From: Nissolia schottii
Taxonomy: Eukaryota > Streptophyta > Magnoliopsida > Fabales > Fabaceae
Direction: 5' to 3'
Assembly (NCBI GenBank): GCA_003254905.1
Contig: QANU01005526.1
Location: forward strand, 3,887 to 67,886
DNA length: 64,000 nucleotides
Shown here piece after piece: positions 22,449 to 34,799 of the stretch. A program made the translations under genes and the position numbers. The notes beneath the pieces were generated by a model that had not been told where the DNA came from, searched no databases, and saw nothing but the letters and a program-made list of their open reading frames with translations. Within the stretch, counting starts at the first letter, position 1. Each line of letters opens with the position of its first letter.

Positions 22449-22901
22449 NNNNNNNNNNNNNNNNNNNNNNNNNNNNNNNNNNNNNNNNNNNNNNNNNNNN
22501 NNNNNNNNNNNNNNNNNNNNNNNNNNNNNNNNNNNNNNNNNNNNNNNNNNNNNNNNNNNNNNNNNNNNNNNNNNNNNNNNNNNNNNNNNNNNNNNNNNNN
22601 NNNNNNNNNNNNNNNNNNNNNNNNNNNNNNNNNNNNNNNNNNNNNNNNNNNNNNNNNNNNNNNNNNNNNNNNNNNNNNNNNNNNNNNNNNNNNNNNNNNN
22701 NNNNNNNNNNNNNNNNNNNNNNNNNNNNNNNNNNNNNNNNNNNNNNNNNNNNNNNNNNNNNNNNNNNNNNNNNNNNNNNNNNNNNNNNNNNNNNNNNNNN
22801 NNNNNNNNNNNNNNNNNNNNNNNNNNNNNNNNNNNNNNNNNNNNNNNNNNNNNNNNNNNNNNNNNNNNNNNNNNNNNNNNNNNNNNNNNNNNNNNNNNNN
22901 N
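22449..22901. other. Assembly gap (453 N)
   Basis: A run of N flanked by TA repeats on both sides. The gap probably reflects an unresolved TA microsatellite. Nothing can be said about its content. Confidence 0.97.
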
Positions 22902-22913
22902 AAAAAGTAAAAA

Positions 22914-22921
<8 letters not shown>

Positions 22922-22970
<49 letters not shown>
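22922..22970. repeat. (TA)n microsatellite
   Basis: About 24 TA units directly follow a poly-A run at the right edge of the gap. Confidence 0.9.
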
Positions 22971-22974
<4 letters not shown>

Positions 22975-23980
22975 CAATATTAAAAGTAAGTATCATTTTG
23001 GTCTCTATAAATTATATTAATATTTGCTTTTACGTTTGGACATAATTTTTAGAGAATAAAAAAACATTTGAAAATCACTAACTCGCCCTTAATCCAATAA
23101 AAGATGTGTCATTAGATAATAAAGTGCGCCAAGTAATTCAAATTTTGAAGAAAATAATTGTTATAATCTTGAATTGTGACAGCAAACATGATAAAAATAG
23201 GATAAGTTTAGCCGAAAATGAAAATTCTTTTGGATGATGAGGTTCATGATACACATGAAATATAATTTATATCATCTTTTTCAAGAAAGTAATGATTACT
23301 CTTGGAGAATACCACTTGCACTAATGCAGTTACACCGTCAATAATAACCATTAGTCTTGGATTTATTAATATCACCAATTTCGTGAGGAGCGAGCTGGAA
23401 GTAATTGATGCCACAATTTAGAAGTGGAAGACAACAGAATAAAATGATAAAGGATAAATAAATAATTATAGATAAGTTACTATACAAGATTTGGTTTGAT
23501 GCTTTCATCGATCAAAAAAGGTTTACATGTATTGTCAATTGACAAATTGATTTTGTGGTTATCGTGTCAATGCACTGCTTTTGTCTGTATTTTTATCATT
23601 ATTTACCCAAATCGGGGAAAATATGCCCGGGTGCTAATGGAGTATAGTTAATGTGTATTTTACGAACACTATCAATTATGAATTTCAATTTTAAATATAT
23701 AAAAAATATTAAAATTAATTGTTGATAGTGGTTATGAAACACATGTTAATTGTGCTTTATGAGAACACGAGTATTTTTTTTTAAAATTGGGATATTTGGT
23801 TGTTATAAGTGGTTTTTGATTTAATATCGACAACAAATAATCGACAAATTCACATTGTTTTAGGATCTCAATTTAAGAAATTGAAACGGTTCCTTTTATG
23901 GAGTCTCAGAAACGTATTCAAAGTGTACGAGAATTGTGCATATTTATCTTGTTTGTTACGATTTTGTTCTCAATAGATTG
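22971..23980. other. Intergenic, no feature recognised
   Basis: AT-rich sequence. The phrase around 22985-23045 (TTTTGGTCTCTATAAATT) resembles the inside of Mutator-like termini of the GGTTAAAT-TTTTAGTCCCT type, but no partner end was found. Confidence 0.3.
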
Positions 23981-23989
23981 CACTAGAGT

Positions 23990-24715
23990 TTGTTAATATA
24001 TGACTTCTGTAACTTAATTATTTATTCAAGTTCTAATGTCAAGGTGACGAGTAGAAGAAAAATTGTTAAGAACTTGACAATTAAACAATGTATTTATGTT
24101 TTGTTCTTGATTCAAGAATTAGTTTCAGAGTTGTGAGTGCAAAGGAAGTTGTATAAAAACTTGAATTACAAAGTTAGCACTCTGAAGGGCGTCTCACTCG
24201 AGACACATATGTGTCTTGCACAAGACGTGACAAATAAGGTGTGTCTCGCGTGAGACACGATCGCAAAGGCCCAAAACCCTAATTTCAACCCCAAGGAGCT
24301 ATAAATAGACATAAGGTGACCCCAATTGACAGTTATTCTGCAATTTCGAGAACGACACCTTTTAGACTAGGTTTTCTACATTATTTTCTGTCTTTTCACA
24401 GCAGCAATAGGTTGATGTTAGTGCTATTAATCTAATCTCTTTAGTTTAAAGATCATTGAAGCTTTCATCACCGCTTTTGGATTCTCGCACAACTCTATTT
24501 GTTTCTCGCCGTCAAATTAATTAAGGTCTTTTTCCATTTCTTTCAATTCTGAATTTTCTTTATTTAATTTATTTATTATAAGCTTTTATCCTCTATCCAT
24601 AGAGGAGTAGTTTTCCTAATAACTTGCATGTGGTAATTTTAGATTAGGATCAATTAGAGTTTCGATGCTTAAGGTTTATTCATGCGGGGAAAATCGGGAT
24701 GTTACACATGGTGAA
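23990..24715 (+). mobile_element. Partial Tat-like LTR with promoter palindromes
   Basis: The segment from about 24550 to 24690 (ATCCTCTATCCATAGAGGAG, then TTGCATGTGG, TTTATTCATG) is a diverged copy of 29140-29265 in the solo LTR below. A TATAAATA box lies at 24300. Upstream are perfect palindromes AGACACATATGTGTCT (24201-24216) and GTGTCTCGCGTGAGACAC (24241-24258, with a 4-nt loop). The left and right LTR ends are not resolved. Confidence 0.5.
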
Positions 24716-25990
24716 GTAGATAAAATTATAATAGGTGGGTCAAGGTGTAGCGGTGGTGAAGGTGATTTTTTTATCACTTATTTTTTATTTTTAATTAACC
24801 AATTAATTAACCTAATTAAATAAATATGTATGGATTTGAAAAAATGTTTCAATAGAATTTTTAGAGACCAAAAAGTATGTTAGGGAAGAGGCAGTGGAAC
24901 AGGTCTAACACACAATTTTGTAAAGATTCAATCAACTAAATATAAACATAAATCATCAAGAGAAGAAATTAACAAGATAATAACAAGTGTAAAGACAATA
25001 ATTTATTGTGTTCGGCAAATCACATGCCTACATCCACCCAGACGATGTACAAGAGTATGTATCACTTCGTTTCTGCATCTAGAGCCCCTTGTACACAATA
25101 TCTCATAACTAAAAGTACCTCTCATTTCTTATTCGTTCACTCTTCTTCACACACCTAGTTCATTAATTTTATTTATAGACAATGATTCTTAACATCTAAG
25201 AGTCCTTATTCAATCCTAACAAATTTTTTATATCTAACATATCAGCTTGCTAACAAATTGATTACCTGATATCTTTCATTTTCTTTTCTGTTACAAAATC
25301 TTTAGTAATCTACCATATCCTTAATTTAAATATTCCTACATCTAAGGATAAAAATCATAAATAACATCAATTACTATTCTATATATCACATGGTTGGATT
25401 GGTCTGATTGAGTATTGGAGCAATGGCAGTTGTTGGATCAAGATGTTGGATCCTAAAGAGCATTTGGGTGGCTCTTGTTACCATCATTAAATATTTAGAT
25501 GATCTTTCGCTGAAGGGAGAGCATATCGATGTTGGACCTTACACATGAGGGGGAGATTATTAGGTTTCAAGTGTGAATGTATAAAAAAGACTCACATTGT
25601 GTAGAGATGGACTAAGTGGAGTGAGAGGACCTATAAACTTGTTGCTTTAAGATTTTGAGTTAAGATTGACATCTGTTTGGTCACTTATAGTTTCTCACTT
25701 AATCAATTGGTGTTGACCTCTCCAATTTTAGACTTTCCCTTCCCAACGAAGTAGTTACATTTTGTATTTTTTTTTTAATATTTCTATTGTATAGATTCAT
25801 TTGTTGATGAAAAGGAGCAAAAGAATAATATAGAATTATAGTTGTAAACAGGAAAAATATTTTAACTTGCGTTTAAAAGTTTTATTGCTAACAATAATAG
25901 AACAACAATTTAGATTAATTTTAATATATATATATATATAGTTAGTGTAAAATGTTTTATACTATTATTTAATCATAGACTGCTTACATA
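24716..25990. other. Retroelement-derived intergenic sequence, weakly recognised
   Basis: At 25545-25600 the sequence GAGGGGGAGATTATTAGG followed by ACTCACATTGTGTAGAGATGG resembles a Copia-type polypurine tract and LTR start on the plus strand. At 25000-25100 a GTTCGGCAAATCACATGCC phrase also looks LTR-like. No paired ends were found. Confidence 0.3.
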
Positions 25991-27460
25991 TGACTTTGGA
26001 AGTAGTTATAGTTAGGGATGACAACTTGTTCTGCCATTCAGACCAAGCCACTCGGGCCGAGCCACTTTTAGGTTGGGCCACTTCGGACTATTTTAATTTC
26101 GGGTAAGTAAAATGTTAGCCCAGTTTAAAAAGGATCATTTTCAAGCCAAACCATAGGTTGATATTTGGTCAATCTATTTTATTTCATTTTAATCTATTCA
26201 CTAAAGAGATATATAAAATTATTCATGCGCTTCTACTTGTACGCTTAAGGTTTGAGAGGGATGGTAACTTTAAATTCATTACCAATTTAAAATTGTAAAA
26301 GTTTGATAGTCATGTATAATTTTGATATGGGTTCTCCAATGTCTAATAATGTGGGCTCAAGAACTGAAGCTCCTGGTTGATAAATTGGCTCAAGGTCCGA
26401 GAGTGTATTGGTGTATAACTTGATTGTCATTTTGGCAGCATCCAAAACGGGCTCCTGCTGGTTTTCTTTTATTTATTCACATTATTCCCTCTATCTTGTG
26501 GTAAATGTTACGCCAATACTATTGTAGAAATAATTTTTGTTTTCCACATTTTTCTTCCTGCAGCGCAGGTTATCTTCTTCTAGTAGTCTTCCTTCTCATT
26601 CATGCGTCATTTTCCTCAATCATATTGCTTTTGTCACGGATTACTCCTCCGACTTCTCTTTCTTCTTCCACATCAAAGATCAACTCAACAAGTATTATAA
26701 TTTGAAGAATATATTACTTCTCCATCATAAATCTAAACATCTTTATCATCTTTAATACCTTATAAAAAGAAACACTTACAAGAGGCAAAAATATTCACAA
26801 GAGAGACTAACACAACCACAGATGAGATAACAAAAACAAAAGAAATATAATTCTAAAAAATGATAAATTTGGATAACTAAGCTCAAAATCTAATATATCT
26901 AGGTCTTTTATTATGTGAATATGAGAGGATGATTGCAAAAAAAAAATAAAAATTACATTCATAGAGTGATTTTTTTTTCAATATGGTGATCTCTTTACTA
27001 TTATTATGTAGACTAGACTTGTATAACAAGTTTCTTATGTCCATTACAACTAATTATCTAATCAAATAATGTGTGTACACTGTTTTTTAAACAAGTAATA
27101 AATGTACACTCTTCTCAAAACAAAATATTCACATGTCATGCCTTGATATGAAAATTGGTTGAAATGAACACAATAAATATGATCTAAATTTTTTTGTACA
27201 GAAAATTTTTAATGAGGCTCGTCCCATATAAGTCGAGTAGCTAATCTTGAGTCTTGGTGGCGGTACCATTTGCTTGCCCTCGTGGGCTTAGCCGTTTTAG
27301 TGAAACCATAAAAAAAAAATACATGCAATGTAAGCATTAGTTGTGTATGACTAAGAGAAAAGAAAGAAAAAAAAAACTAACGAACGAGACAATGGTGGAT
27401 AAATAACATTACTCTTATGCAAATAAAAAGGGTTGTGTTATTTAGACACTAAACATGATG
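25991..27460. other. Intergenic; possible hAT left terminus near 26013
   Basis: TAGGGATGACAACTTG at 26013 has the hAT terminus form, followed by GGGCC and TTGGGCC words. No right end was found. The rest is AT-rich sequence without recognisable genes. Confidence 0.3.
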
Positions 27461-27461
27461 T

Positions 27462-27562
27462 AAACATCATGTTTGATCTTTCACACATATCATAGGGTTC
27501 ACACTCATATTATGTGATGTAAATGTGAGCTCTAAAATATGTGTGAAAGACTAAACACCAAA
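27462..27562. repeat. Foldback repeat
   Basis: GATCTTTCACACATAT (about 27475) is mirrored by ATATGTGTGAAAGAC (about 27538). The inner parts GGTTCACACTCATATTATG and ATGTAAATGTGAGCTC also pair loosely. A perfect CATGATG...CATCATG palindrome sits just left. It is MITE-like; the ends are not fixed. Confidence 0.45.
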
Positions 27563-28080
27563 AAAGCATCTTTGCTTATTCAAATATGCGTGCCCCCCAC
27601 TAGTGCACTAGAAAGGGGAGAAAGAGATACATGCTTTGTTCGCTACAAATGACAAATGGGGAGTCAATATCTTACAAGGACAGTATGTTTTGTATTTAGG
27701 GGAAACAAAACTGCCTTTAATTATCACATGAAACCTAAGAGGTGTATGTAAATTGCTGCACAAGCACGTCTTTGAATTTGTAACAAATAAATCTAAAGAC
27801 TGGAAACGTCTCATTTGCAGATCCAATAGTATCATGTGGTCCTGAAAACCTCTTTCTAAATCAAGCATGTTCATTTTCGGGAGGTATAATGGTGCATGCC
27901 TCATCCCAACTATACATATACGTGTCCATATCATCTTCGGCTTTTTGTTTCCTTTTCCCCATTTATTTATTTATTTATTTATTGGCTTGGATTGTTTAGC
28001 AAGGTACTAGAGCAGAAAGGGTGTGCTGGTCTGTTGATTCTTTAAAATAGTACATTGACATTGATTCGCAAGGTTGCGGA
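27563..28080. other. Intergenic, unassigned open frame on minus strand
   Basis: A 108-codon frame is open at 27934-27608 on the minus strand, but the product has no recognisable motif and no conserved start context. I do not call it a gene. Confidence 0.3.
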
Positions 28081-28384
28081 GACAAGCGACGGAAATTTTA
28101 TCCGTCTGAAAATTCGTCAGTAATAAGTGGCGGTAAACAATCACCAATAGATTTTTTAACAAACTCTTTTCACATTTTATTATTTTGAAATTTATATTTA
28201 TTGACAGATTTTTTTTGTTGGTAATATGTAAATAAATATTTATTTTATTTTTACTTATCAAGGGTTACGGTTTAGCGTTATATCAATGATTTTTTTTTGG
28301 TATTTGAATTATTTTACCATTGGAAAAAAATTGTCGAGTATTGAAAGTTTTCACATGCTACCGACGGATTTTTATGTTGGTGAG

Positions 28385-29773
28385 TGATAGGTGGAGTTTG
28401 TACCTTATTTTATTATTCTATAATTAAACATTGCATTATAAAAATGCGTGATTTTAATGTTTAATTAATATGTTTTGCACCATATTTTATCTTAGAAATC
28501 AATTTGTAGATTTTTTGTTCCTTTTTAGTTTTCTATTTTAATTGCAGAAAAATAAATTGCCAAGAGGATTAATGAAGATTTGAAGGAGATTGGATAAGAT
28601 ACAAATTTTGAAGAAGAGATTTGAAGAGAAGATTTAGCTCATAAAATGCAAAATTGAATTCAAATTCAAATAGATTTGGTTAATGATTTTTTGAGGATTT
28701 TTTAACTCTGACTTTGTCACGAATTTTTTTGTTAAGATGGAGGTTGAATCTTGATTTGACTTCAACTACAAAGTTGAAGATTTATCTCTTAGATTTAATT
28801 GAAGACTTGAATCACCTCAATCTGATATTTGTAGCCAAAGTTATCTCAATTTTACCAATTGGTGTGCTAAAAGTGCAGATTTTTCACTCACTTTAGGTCA
28901 ATCCTCTATATATAGACATCCTCTCTTAGTACTCTCAAAAAAATACCCAGCCTCCACTTTTATTTTCTGCACTTTTCCCTTTTATATTATGCACTTTAGG
29001 TTTGTGTTAGTAGTGCTTAATTATTAGTTCTTCAAGGATTGTTGGAGCGCTCGCATTGACAATGCAAGCTCCCAATTATTTGTGAAGTTCTTCATTGATT
29101 AATTTAGGTTTTATTTATTTTCATATCTATTCTTCTTCGTTGTTTAATTTATTTATCATGCATTTTTATCCTCACTCATGGAGGCGTAGTTTCCTTAATA
29201 TCTTGCATGCAGTAACTCTAGATTAGGATTTAATTGGAGATTCTTGCACTTAATGTTTATTCATGATTTGTTCCGCTTCTAATTAGTAATATAGTGATTG
29301 CATGTTATTGGTTAGGGTTGATTCTAGGTTGATAGATCTTGACGATCATAGGATTTATTGATTTAGGATTTGGAAACTTTTTGGGGGACTAATTAGATCT
29401 AATTAGGTTGTGTAATTGGTGCTTAGGGGATTGATAATCGTAGTTTCTTAAGTGAATTACATGTTAGTTAGAGATTTCATCTAGCAACAACATCCCCTTT
29501 ATGAATAATTAATTTAGGAATCGATGATAATAAGTCATTGAATCTAGAAAATCCGTATGCGGGATATTGCCTTTAATTATTGTTGATTTACTTTTACTTT
29601 AATTTCCTTTTAAATCAATTCAAACCCCTCATTAATTACACTTCGAATTAGCTTGTAAATTGTTTCCTTAGAGACGACCTAGGTTAGCCCATGTACTACA
29701 TTTTTGGGGTTTATTTAGTTTTATAAATTATTATTTGATCGCACATTAAAATTAACGACATTTTAGTGTGTCA
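28385..29773 (+). mobile_element. Solo LTR, 1389 bp, Tat-like
   Basis: It starts TGATAGGTGG and ends TTTTAGTGTGTCA. Flanks are GTGAG (28380-28384) and ATGAG (29774-29778), a 5-bp duplication with one mismatch. A TATATATAG box lies near 28906. The part at 29140-29265 is shared with the partial LTR at 24550-24690. No internal region or second LTR is adjacent. Confidence 0.65.
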
Positions 29774-29778
29774 ATGAG

Positions 29779-30470
29779 TACAATAACAATGCACACAGCT
29801 TCATTTACTATGCTTTCTAACAATATTCATTAAAGATAGGATCAAGGACTTGGGTGAGACGCCAATTTCCCTTTATCATATATAATTATTTATTATATTT
29901 AATAAAAACATTAATTGAATTAATTAAATGTACATCTATTTAATAAAATTTTAAATTATATCTTTTAATTTTATATGCATTGTCATATTTTGGTATTAGA
30001 TAACTATTAAATTATTTATTATAATTACTAAATATATTATTTACTTTAATATTTATTTAATTCAATAATTATATATTTATATATTTATTTCATATATATA
30101 TTTACAAAATAAAAAAATAATTTAGTTAATTTATTATTTAATTAAATAATTATATTATTAAATATATAATTTATTGCATTAAATAATAATTTAATATTTG
30201 GAATAATAATAAAAATAAAATAACAATTAAATATCTTTTTTAAAAAATTATTGATCTTTACCGTCAGAAAACTCCCATAGTAATATACTAACGGTAATAT
30301 TTCCAAAGTAGTAGTATAATATTCATAATTACCGTCAGTTATATTCGACGGTAATTTGAATGCATTATCGTTGATTACTGCCACGGTAAACCGTCATAAA
30401 ATTATGTATAAATATAATTAAATTTTGTCGGAATTAACCAACAGCAATCAAAATAAAATATTAATATTAG
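29779..30470. other. AT-rich body and subterminal region of the CACTA block
   Basis: Very AT-rich sequence leads into repeated ACCGTCAG and ACGGTAAT words from 30255 on. No coding remnant was recognised. Confidence 0.4.
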
Positions 30471-30479
30471 GGTTAAATA

Positions 30480-31937
30480 AGTTTTTACTCCATGTAATAT
30501 AAAAAAATTTGTGTTTGGTCCCTCGAAAATTTTTCATTTGGATTGAGTCCCTATAAAAAAATTTTGTTCGTTTTTAGTCCTTGTAGTCAGTTTAGCTTAG
30601 ATGGTGCTGACGTGACCATTAACTTCGCCACGTGGCATAACCCAAATTTTCAACTGAAACCCATAACCCACCCATAATCCAATCCATTTAAAAAGAAAAA
30701 AAAAGTTCTGGTGGCAACTCACCCCACCCACCCTCTCTCTCTGCACTTCCTCTCTTCACTCTGCTACTTCCCCTCTCTTCTCTTCACCCCTCTGAATCTT
30801 CCCTTCCCACCTATGGTCCCTCCTCCCTCTCTCCCCGCCGGAGTCGCCACCGCCACTCCCTCTCTGCACTTCCCCTTTCTTCTCTTCTCTTCCCTTCCCC
30901 ACCCATCCACCCTCCCTCTCTCCCCGCCGAAGCCGCCACTGCCACTTCCTCTACCATCACCGGGATCTCATACCACCACAGAAACCGCATTCTAAAACCA
31001 AAAATCCTCACCACCACCGTCAACCATCATCGGAATCTTAAACCACCACACACCCATACTTGAAAAAAAAAATCAATCAAACCTAGCAGACCCAAAACCT
31101 CCACTTCACGATCGCACACACACCTCTTCAGCCAACACACACACACCATTAACCACCCCAGACCATCACACACCCATACCTAAAAAAAAAATCAATCAAA
31201 TCCAATAGATTCAAAACCATCACACACACCAGAAAGTAATCGAGAGAGAGAGAGAGAACTTGAGGGAGAGAGTGATTCGAAAAGAGAGGGAGGGAAAGGG
31301 ACCGAGAGTGAGAGAGAAACCCAAGGAGAAAGAGACAGATCTGAAAAAAAAGGAAGAGAAGGAAAGAAAATAGATCTAGAGCGAGGGAGTCTGCGGAGAG
31401 AGAGGGCTCGCTGCCGCCGGAAACCTGCCATGGTGGCGGCTATTTGCGGAAACTGAAGGAAAGGGAAAGAGAAGAAACTGAGAAGGGGAGAGAGAAGAAG
31501 TCAAGAAAGAGTAGAACCGAGAGAAAGATGGACACAAAGAGAGCCGAGAAAAGAAGGGGAGGGCGCCACCACTAACGGCTGGCCGTGGTGGCGATGCCGG
31601 TCGTGAGGAGGGCCCTGGAGGCTGAGAGAGAAAGAAGGCGTGAGAAGAGAGGGAGTGCAGAGAAAGGGTTGGTGGGGTAGGGAAGATTCATATTTTTTTT
31701 AAAAAAAATTGAAATTGAAATTGGGTGGTTCTGGGTTAGGTTATGGGTTTCAGTTGAAAATTTGGGTTATGCCACGTGGGGAAGTTAACGGCCACATCAG
31801 CGCCGTCCAACCCAAACTGACGGTAGAGACTAACAAAGAACAAATTGTTTTTACAGGGACTCAATCCAAATGAAAAATTTTTGAGGGACCAAACACAATT
31901 TTTTTGATATTACAGAGGCTAAAAAATTATTTACCCC
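30480..31937. mobile_element. Non-autonomous Mutator-like element, about 220-bp terminal inverted repeats
   Basis: GGGTTAAATAAG at 30480 and its partner (GGGGTAAATAAT read from 31937 on the other strand) begin arms that match for about 220 bp. The arms include the words TTTGGTCCCTC, GGATTGAGTCCCT, CCACGTGGCATAACCC and TTTTCAACTGAAACCC. Flanks are TTAATATTA (30471-30479) and TTCATATTA (31938-31946), a 9-bp duplication with one mismatch, as expected for Mutator. No transposase is present. The interior is C/T- and G/A-rich and much more GC-rich than the surroundings. Confidence 0.85.
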
Positions 31938-32275
31938 TTCATATTATTACCTGTCGGTTATTGCTGACGGTAATTCATCATAAAATTATGTATAAATATC
32001 ATTAAATTTTAATATTAATAAAATATTAATATTATTACTGTCGATGTTATTCAACGGTAAACAGTTCAATGCGAACCGTTCCTAGACCGCCATTAGCATT
32101 GGTGTTGCATCGGTCAACACCGACGCTAATCACCGCCGGCTGTATAATATCGATGGTAATAAGTTACCATTGAGGTTATTACCACCGTCGGTGCCTTTGC
32201 TGATGGTAAGTCCAACAGTAAAAAAAAAAAAATCAGACGGTAACTCTGACGGTAATGAGCGTTTTTCTTGTAGTG

Positions 32276-32681
32276 AGTCCCTCCTTCCAATTACATTGTG
32301 TTGGAGCCTAACGTGGCAATTAACTCTGTTGCTTTCTCTCCCCTCTCTCCTAGTAACTCACCCCAGAACAAAAAACGTCATTTTAGGCGTAGGGAGCTAA
32401 GTTGGTAGATGGTAAAATAGGTTTTTCATTGTTACTAACGTGAAAAGTCACTCTGTTAATCTTAAAGTTCACGGTCAATGTTAAACATTTGGACAGAGGG
32501 ACTAACGTGTTCGACTGTTACGTGTTACAGAGGCTAATTTGGCCAAAAAAATTTACAAGAATTGATTTGGCTAAAATGATAATATGCAAGGACCAATGTC
32601 AGAAAATCTATTTAAAAGACACATTTTTTTCATTAACATAAATTTTGGGATTGAATTTAAGATCACATTTACTCTCTCAAA
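32276..32681. other. Intergenic with Mutator-like terminal words
   Basis: The stretch 32480-32560 (GAGGGACTAACGTG, TTACAGAGGCTAATTTGG) resembles another Mutator-like terminus, but no partner was found. No gene is seen. Confidence 0.35.
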
Positions 32682-33160
32682 TAGGGGTGGTAATAGGTAG
32701 GGTTGATTAGGGTTTTGGCTCAACCCTAACCTTACCCTAAACTCGTTGAATGAAAAAACGATACCCCACCTACCTGCGGATTTTACAAATAAAAATCTTA
32801 ACTCTATCCACAAAAAAATATTTAAATCCTTACGGTATGGGATGGGATGATGTGTGAAAAAATATTTAAAAAGTAGAGTTTAAACCTCATAGAATGGGAT
32901 GATGTGTGAAAATATAAGTATGATCTAGAAAAATTACGGAGAAAACAACGAAATTTTGAATATATCGGTAGAACAAATAAAATTATGGTAAAAAAAAATA
33001 TAATATATAGGATGCGGGTAAAGTCGAGGTTGATACATTAAAACCCTAACCATACCATAATCTGTGCAGGTAATTATTCATTGAAGAGCAAATTTTTATC
33101 CTACCCATCAAATTAGATTAGAACAGATACCTACATGTAGGATATAAATTGTCATCTCTA
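32682..33160. mobile_element. hAT-type MITE, 479 bp, perfect 8-bp target duplication
   Basis: It starts TAGGGGTGGTAAT and ends ATTGTCATCTCTA, terminal inverted repeats with 10 of 13 matches. CTCTCAAA flanks it at 32674-32681 and 33161-33168. The interior has no transposase and only AT-rich sequence with GGGT words. Confidence 0.9.
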
Positions 33161-33168
33161 CTCTCAAA

Positions 33169-34090
33169 CCTCTTTCGGTTGACCAATAGTAGTTTGGTAT
33201 TTGGAGAAAGGTTCGTGAGAGGTGATAAACGTATACGTGTATAAAACTCCAACTTTTGGACCAATCAAATTTTGGGTTCTTGTCCATATATATAGTCAGA
33301 TCGGAGGCCTTGCATGGTCTTTTTCATCGATCGATGACCTTTTATCAATTCAGAATGTCTGTTGCAATCATACTGAAACGTGGCATTGGTGGTTAGACTA
33401 GGTTGGTTGGGTTACTGAATCAACAAGCTAACAGCGAAGACATACAGATTGGCTTTACTTTTGAGATTAATTATGCACAGCAAAAAAGCCTGAAAGATAT
33501 GTACCTAGTACACATGCAAGCCAATTAATATTGTTCTTTAAGCTTCTTAGAATTTGCGGTTGAGTTCAATTACTTTCGGGTTTTTCCCCCTCCCATCATA
33601 CGTGCATCTTTTCATTTAAGTTTGTACTAATTTGGTTGATCTTTGTCCTGTTATTCATTGTTCACTTTTTCGTTTTGTGGACTGGTTCTCACAATTTTAG
33701 TACTGGTGAAGAAAATTAATTTTGTTTTGGCTAATTTATTGTTAATGGGGATTGAAGAATAAAATTTAGGGAAATTTTGGTTATACAATAGAAATTAAAA
33801 ATATTTCTCCCTCCAACTTCTTATGTCTCGAAAAGAGAGAAAATTTTGAAGAGAAGAAATGAGGATTTATGTTTAATTTTATGGGGGAATTTATAGTTAT
33901 ACAATAAAGATTTGGAAAGTAAACTTATATTCTTATTGACGTATATAATGATTTTTGACTGAAATTCTCCACTTATACGTGAATCTCAACACGACAAATG
34001 ATATTTTAGAAACGTTGGTAAAAAAAAAAAAAAACATGTTTGAAAGTGGGAAAGATAATGGTCTTATTCCCATTACATAATTAGCAAAAA
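33169..34090. other. Intergenic, no feature recognised
   Basis: Normal-complexity AT-rich sequence with short frames only. I see nothing that can be named. Confidence 0.4.
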
Positions 34091-34146
34091 CCCTAATTAG
34101 GTTGCTCCACAATCCCCGGGAATTGACATTTATATAGTTTTAAAGG

Positions 34147-34430
34147 GAGAGGAATCCAATTGTATGGGCCAAAATACAAAATCACGGAAGTGTAGGGCAA
34201 AATTTCTGAAATCGCCACTATGTAGGACGATTTCAGAAAATTTGAAAAAAAAAAAGAAAAGAAAAAGAAGGCTGAAATCGGCGGGACCTGCGGCAATTTC
34301 AGACTAAAAAAAATTCGGATGTCTGAAATCGCTACAAAGGGTGGCGATTTCAGGGAAAAAAAAAAGCTCATACATTCGTAATTTTTTTCAATGCACCATA
34401 CTATGAGATTATAAAAATTTTGGGACCATA
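34147..34430 (+). repeat. Dispersed repeat with three CTGAAATCG hairpins (copy 2)
   Basis: Three modules of the form CTGAAATCG - short loop - CGATTTCAG occur near 34206-34236, 34272-34302 (decayed) and 34323-34353 (perfect CTGAAATCGC / GCGATTTCAG), separated by A-rich spacers. The right part (34368-34412) matches copy 1 at 15031-15073 in inverse orientation. Confidence 0.65.
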
Positions 34431-34790
34431 AATAAGTGAAAAATCCACAATCCCCCATTAAATATTCACTAGACAATTGAAGGCTTCATGTCTGCCATAG
34501 TAAAAGAAGAAAAAAAAGAAGTAAAAGTGCGATGTAGAAGTAAAAAAAGAGTAAAAGAAATAATTAAAAAAATGGAAAATAAGTAGTTGTTTTTTGTGAA
34601 AAAAAATTAAAGAAAATAAAAACTGCTTACAACAGGGTATTTTGAAAGAAAAAAAAAATATTATTGGACACCATCCCATTTATCTAATTGTATAGATTAG
34701 CAAAAATGAAAAATAATTTTTATGAAAACTGAAATTGTGAGGATTGATTATCAAAATTACTTTTTTTTTTTTTGTTTGAAGTGGAAAGAA
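34431..34790. other. A/T-rich spacer
   Basis: Poly-A and poly-T rich sequence, no feature. Confidence 0.5.
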
Positions 34791-34799
34791 AGAAAAGAC

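Larger units (their letters stand above)
28085..32275. mobile_element. CACTA-derived block containing two nested elements
   Basis: The right terminus on the plus strand ends ...TTTTTCTTGTAGTG at 32275, the inverse of CACTACAAGAAAAA. Its subterminal region is crowded with ACGGTAA and TTACCGTC words on both strands (30255-30440 and 31950-32260). Similar GACGGA words lie at 28085-28380. The left CACTA end was not found, so the block may combine more than one CACTA relic. It hosts a solo LTR (28385-29773) and a Mutator-like element (30480-31937). Confidence 0.6.

Noticed and set aside
22409..22996. Frames of 185-195 codons across the gap
   Set aside because: They are produced by N bases and TA repeats.
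30711..31431. Pro/Ser-rich frames inside the Mutator-like element
   Set aside because: Low-complexity CT/GA DNA gives such frames on either strand; no gene match can be claimed.
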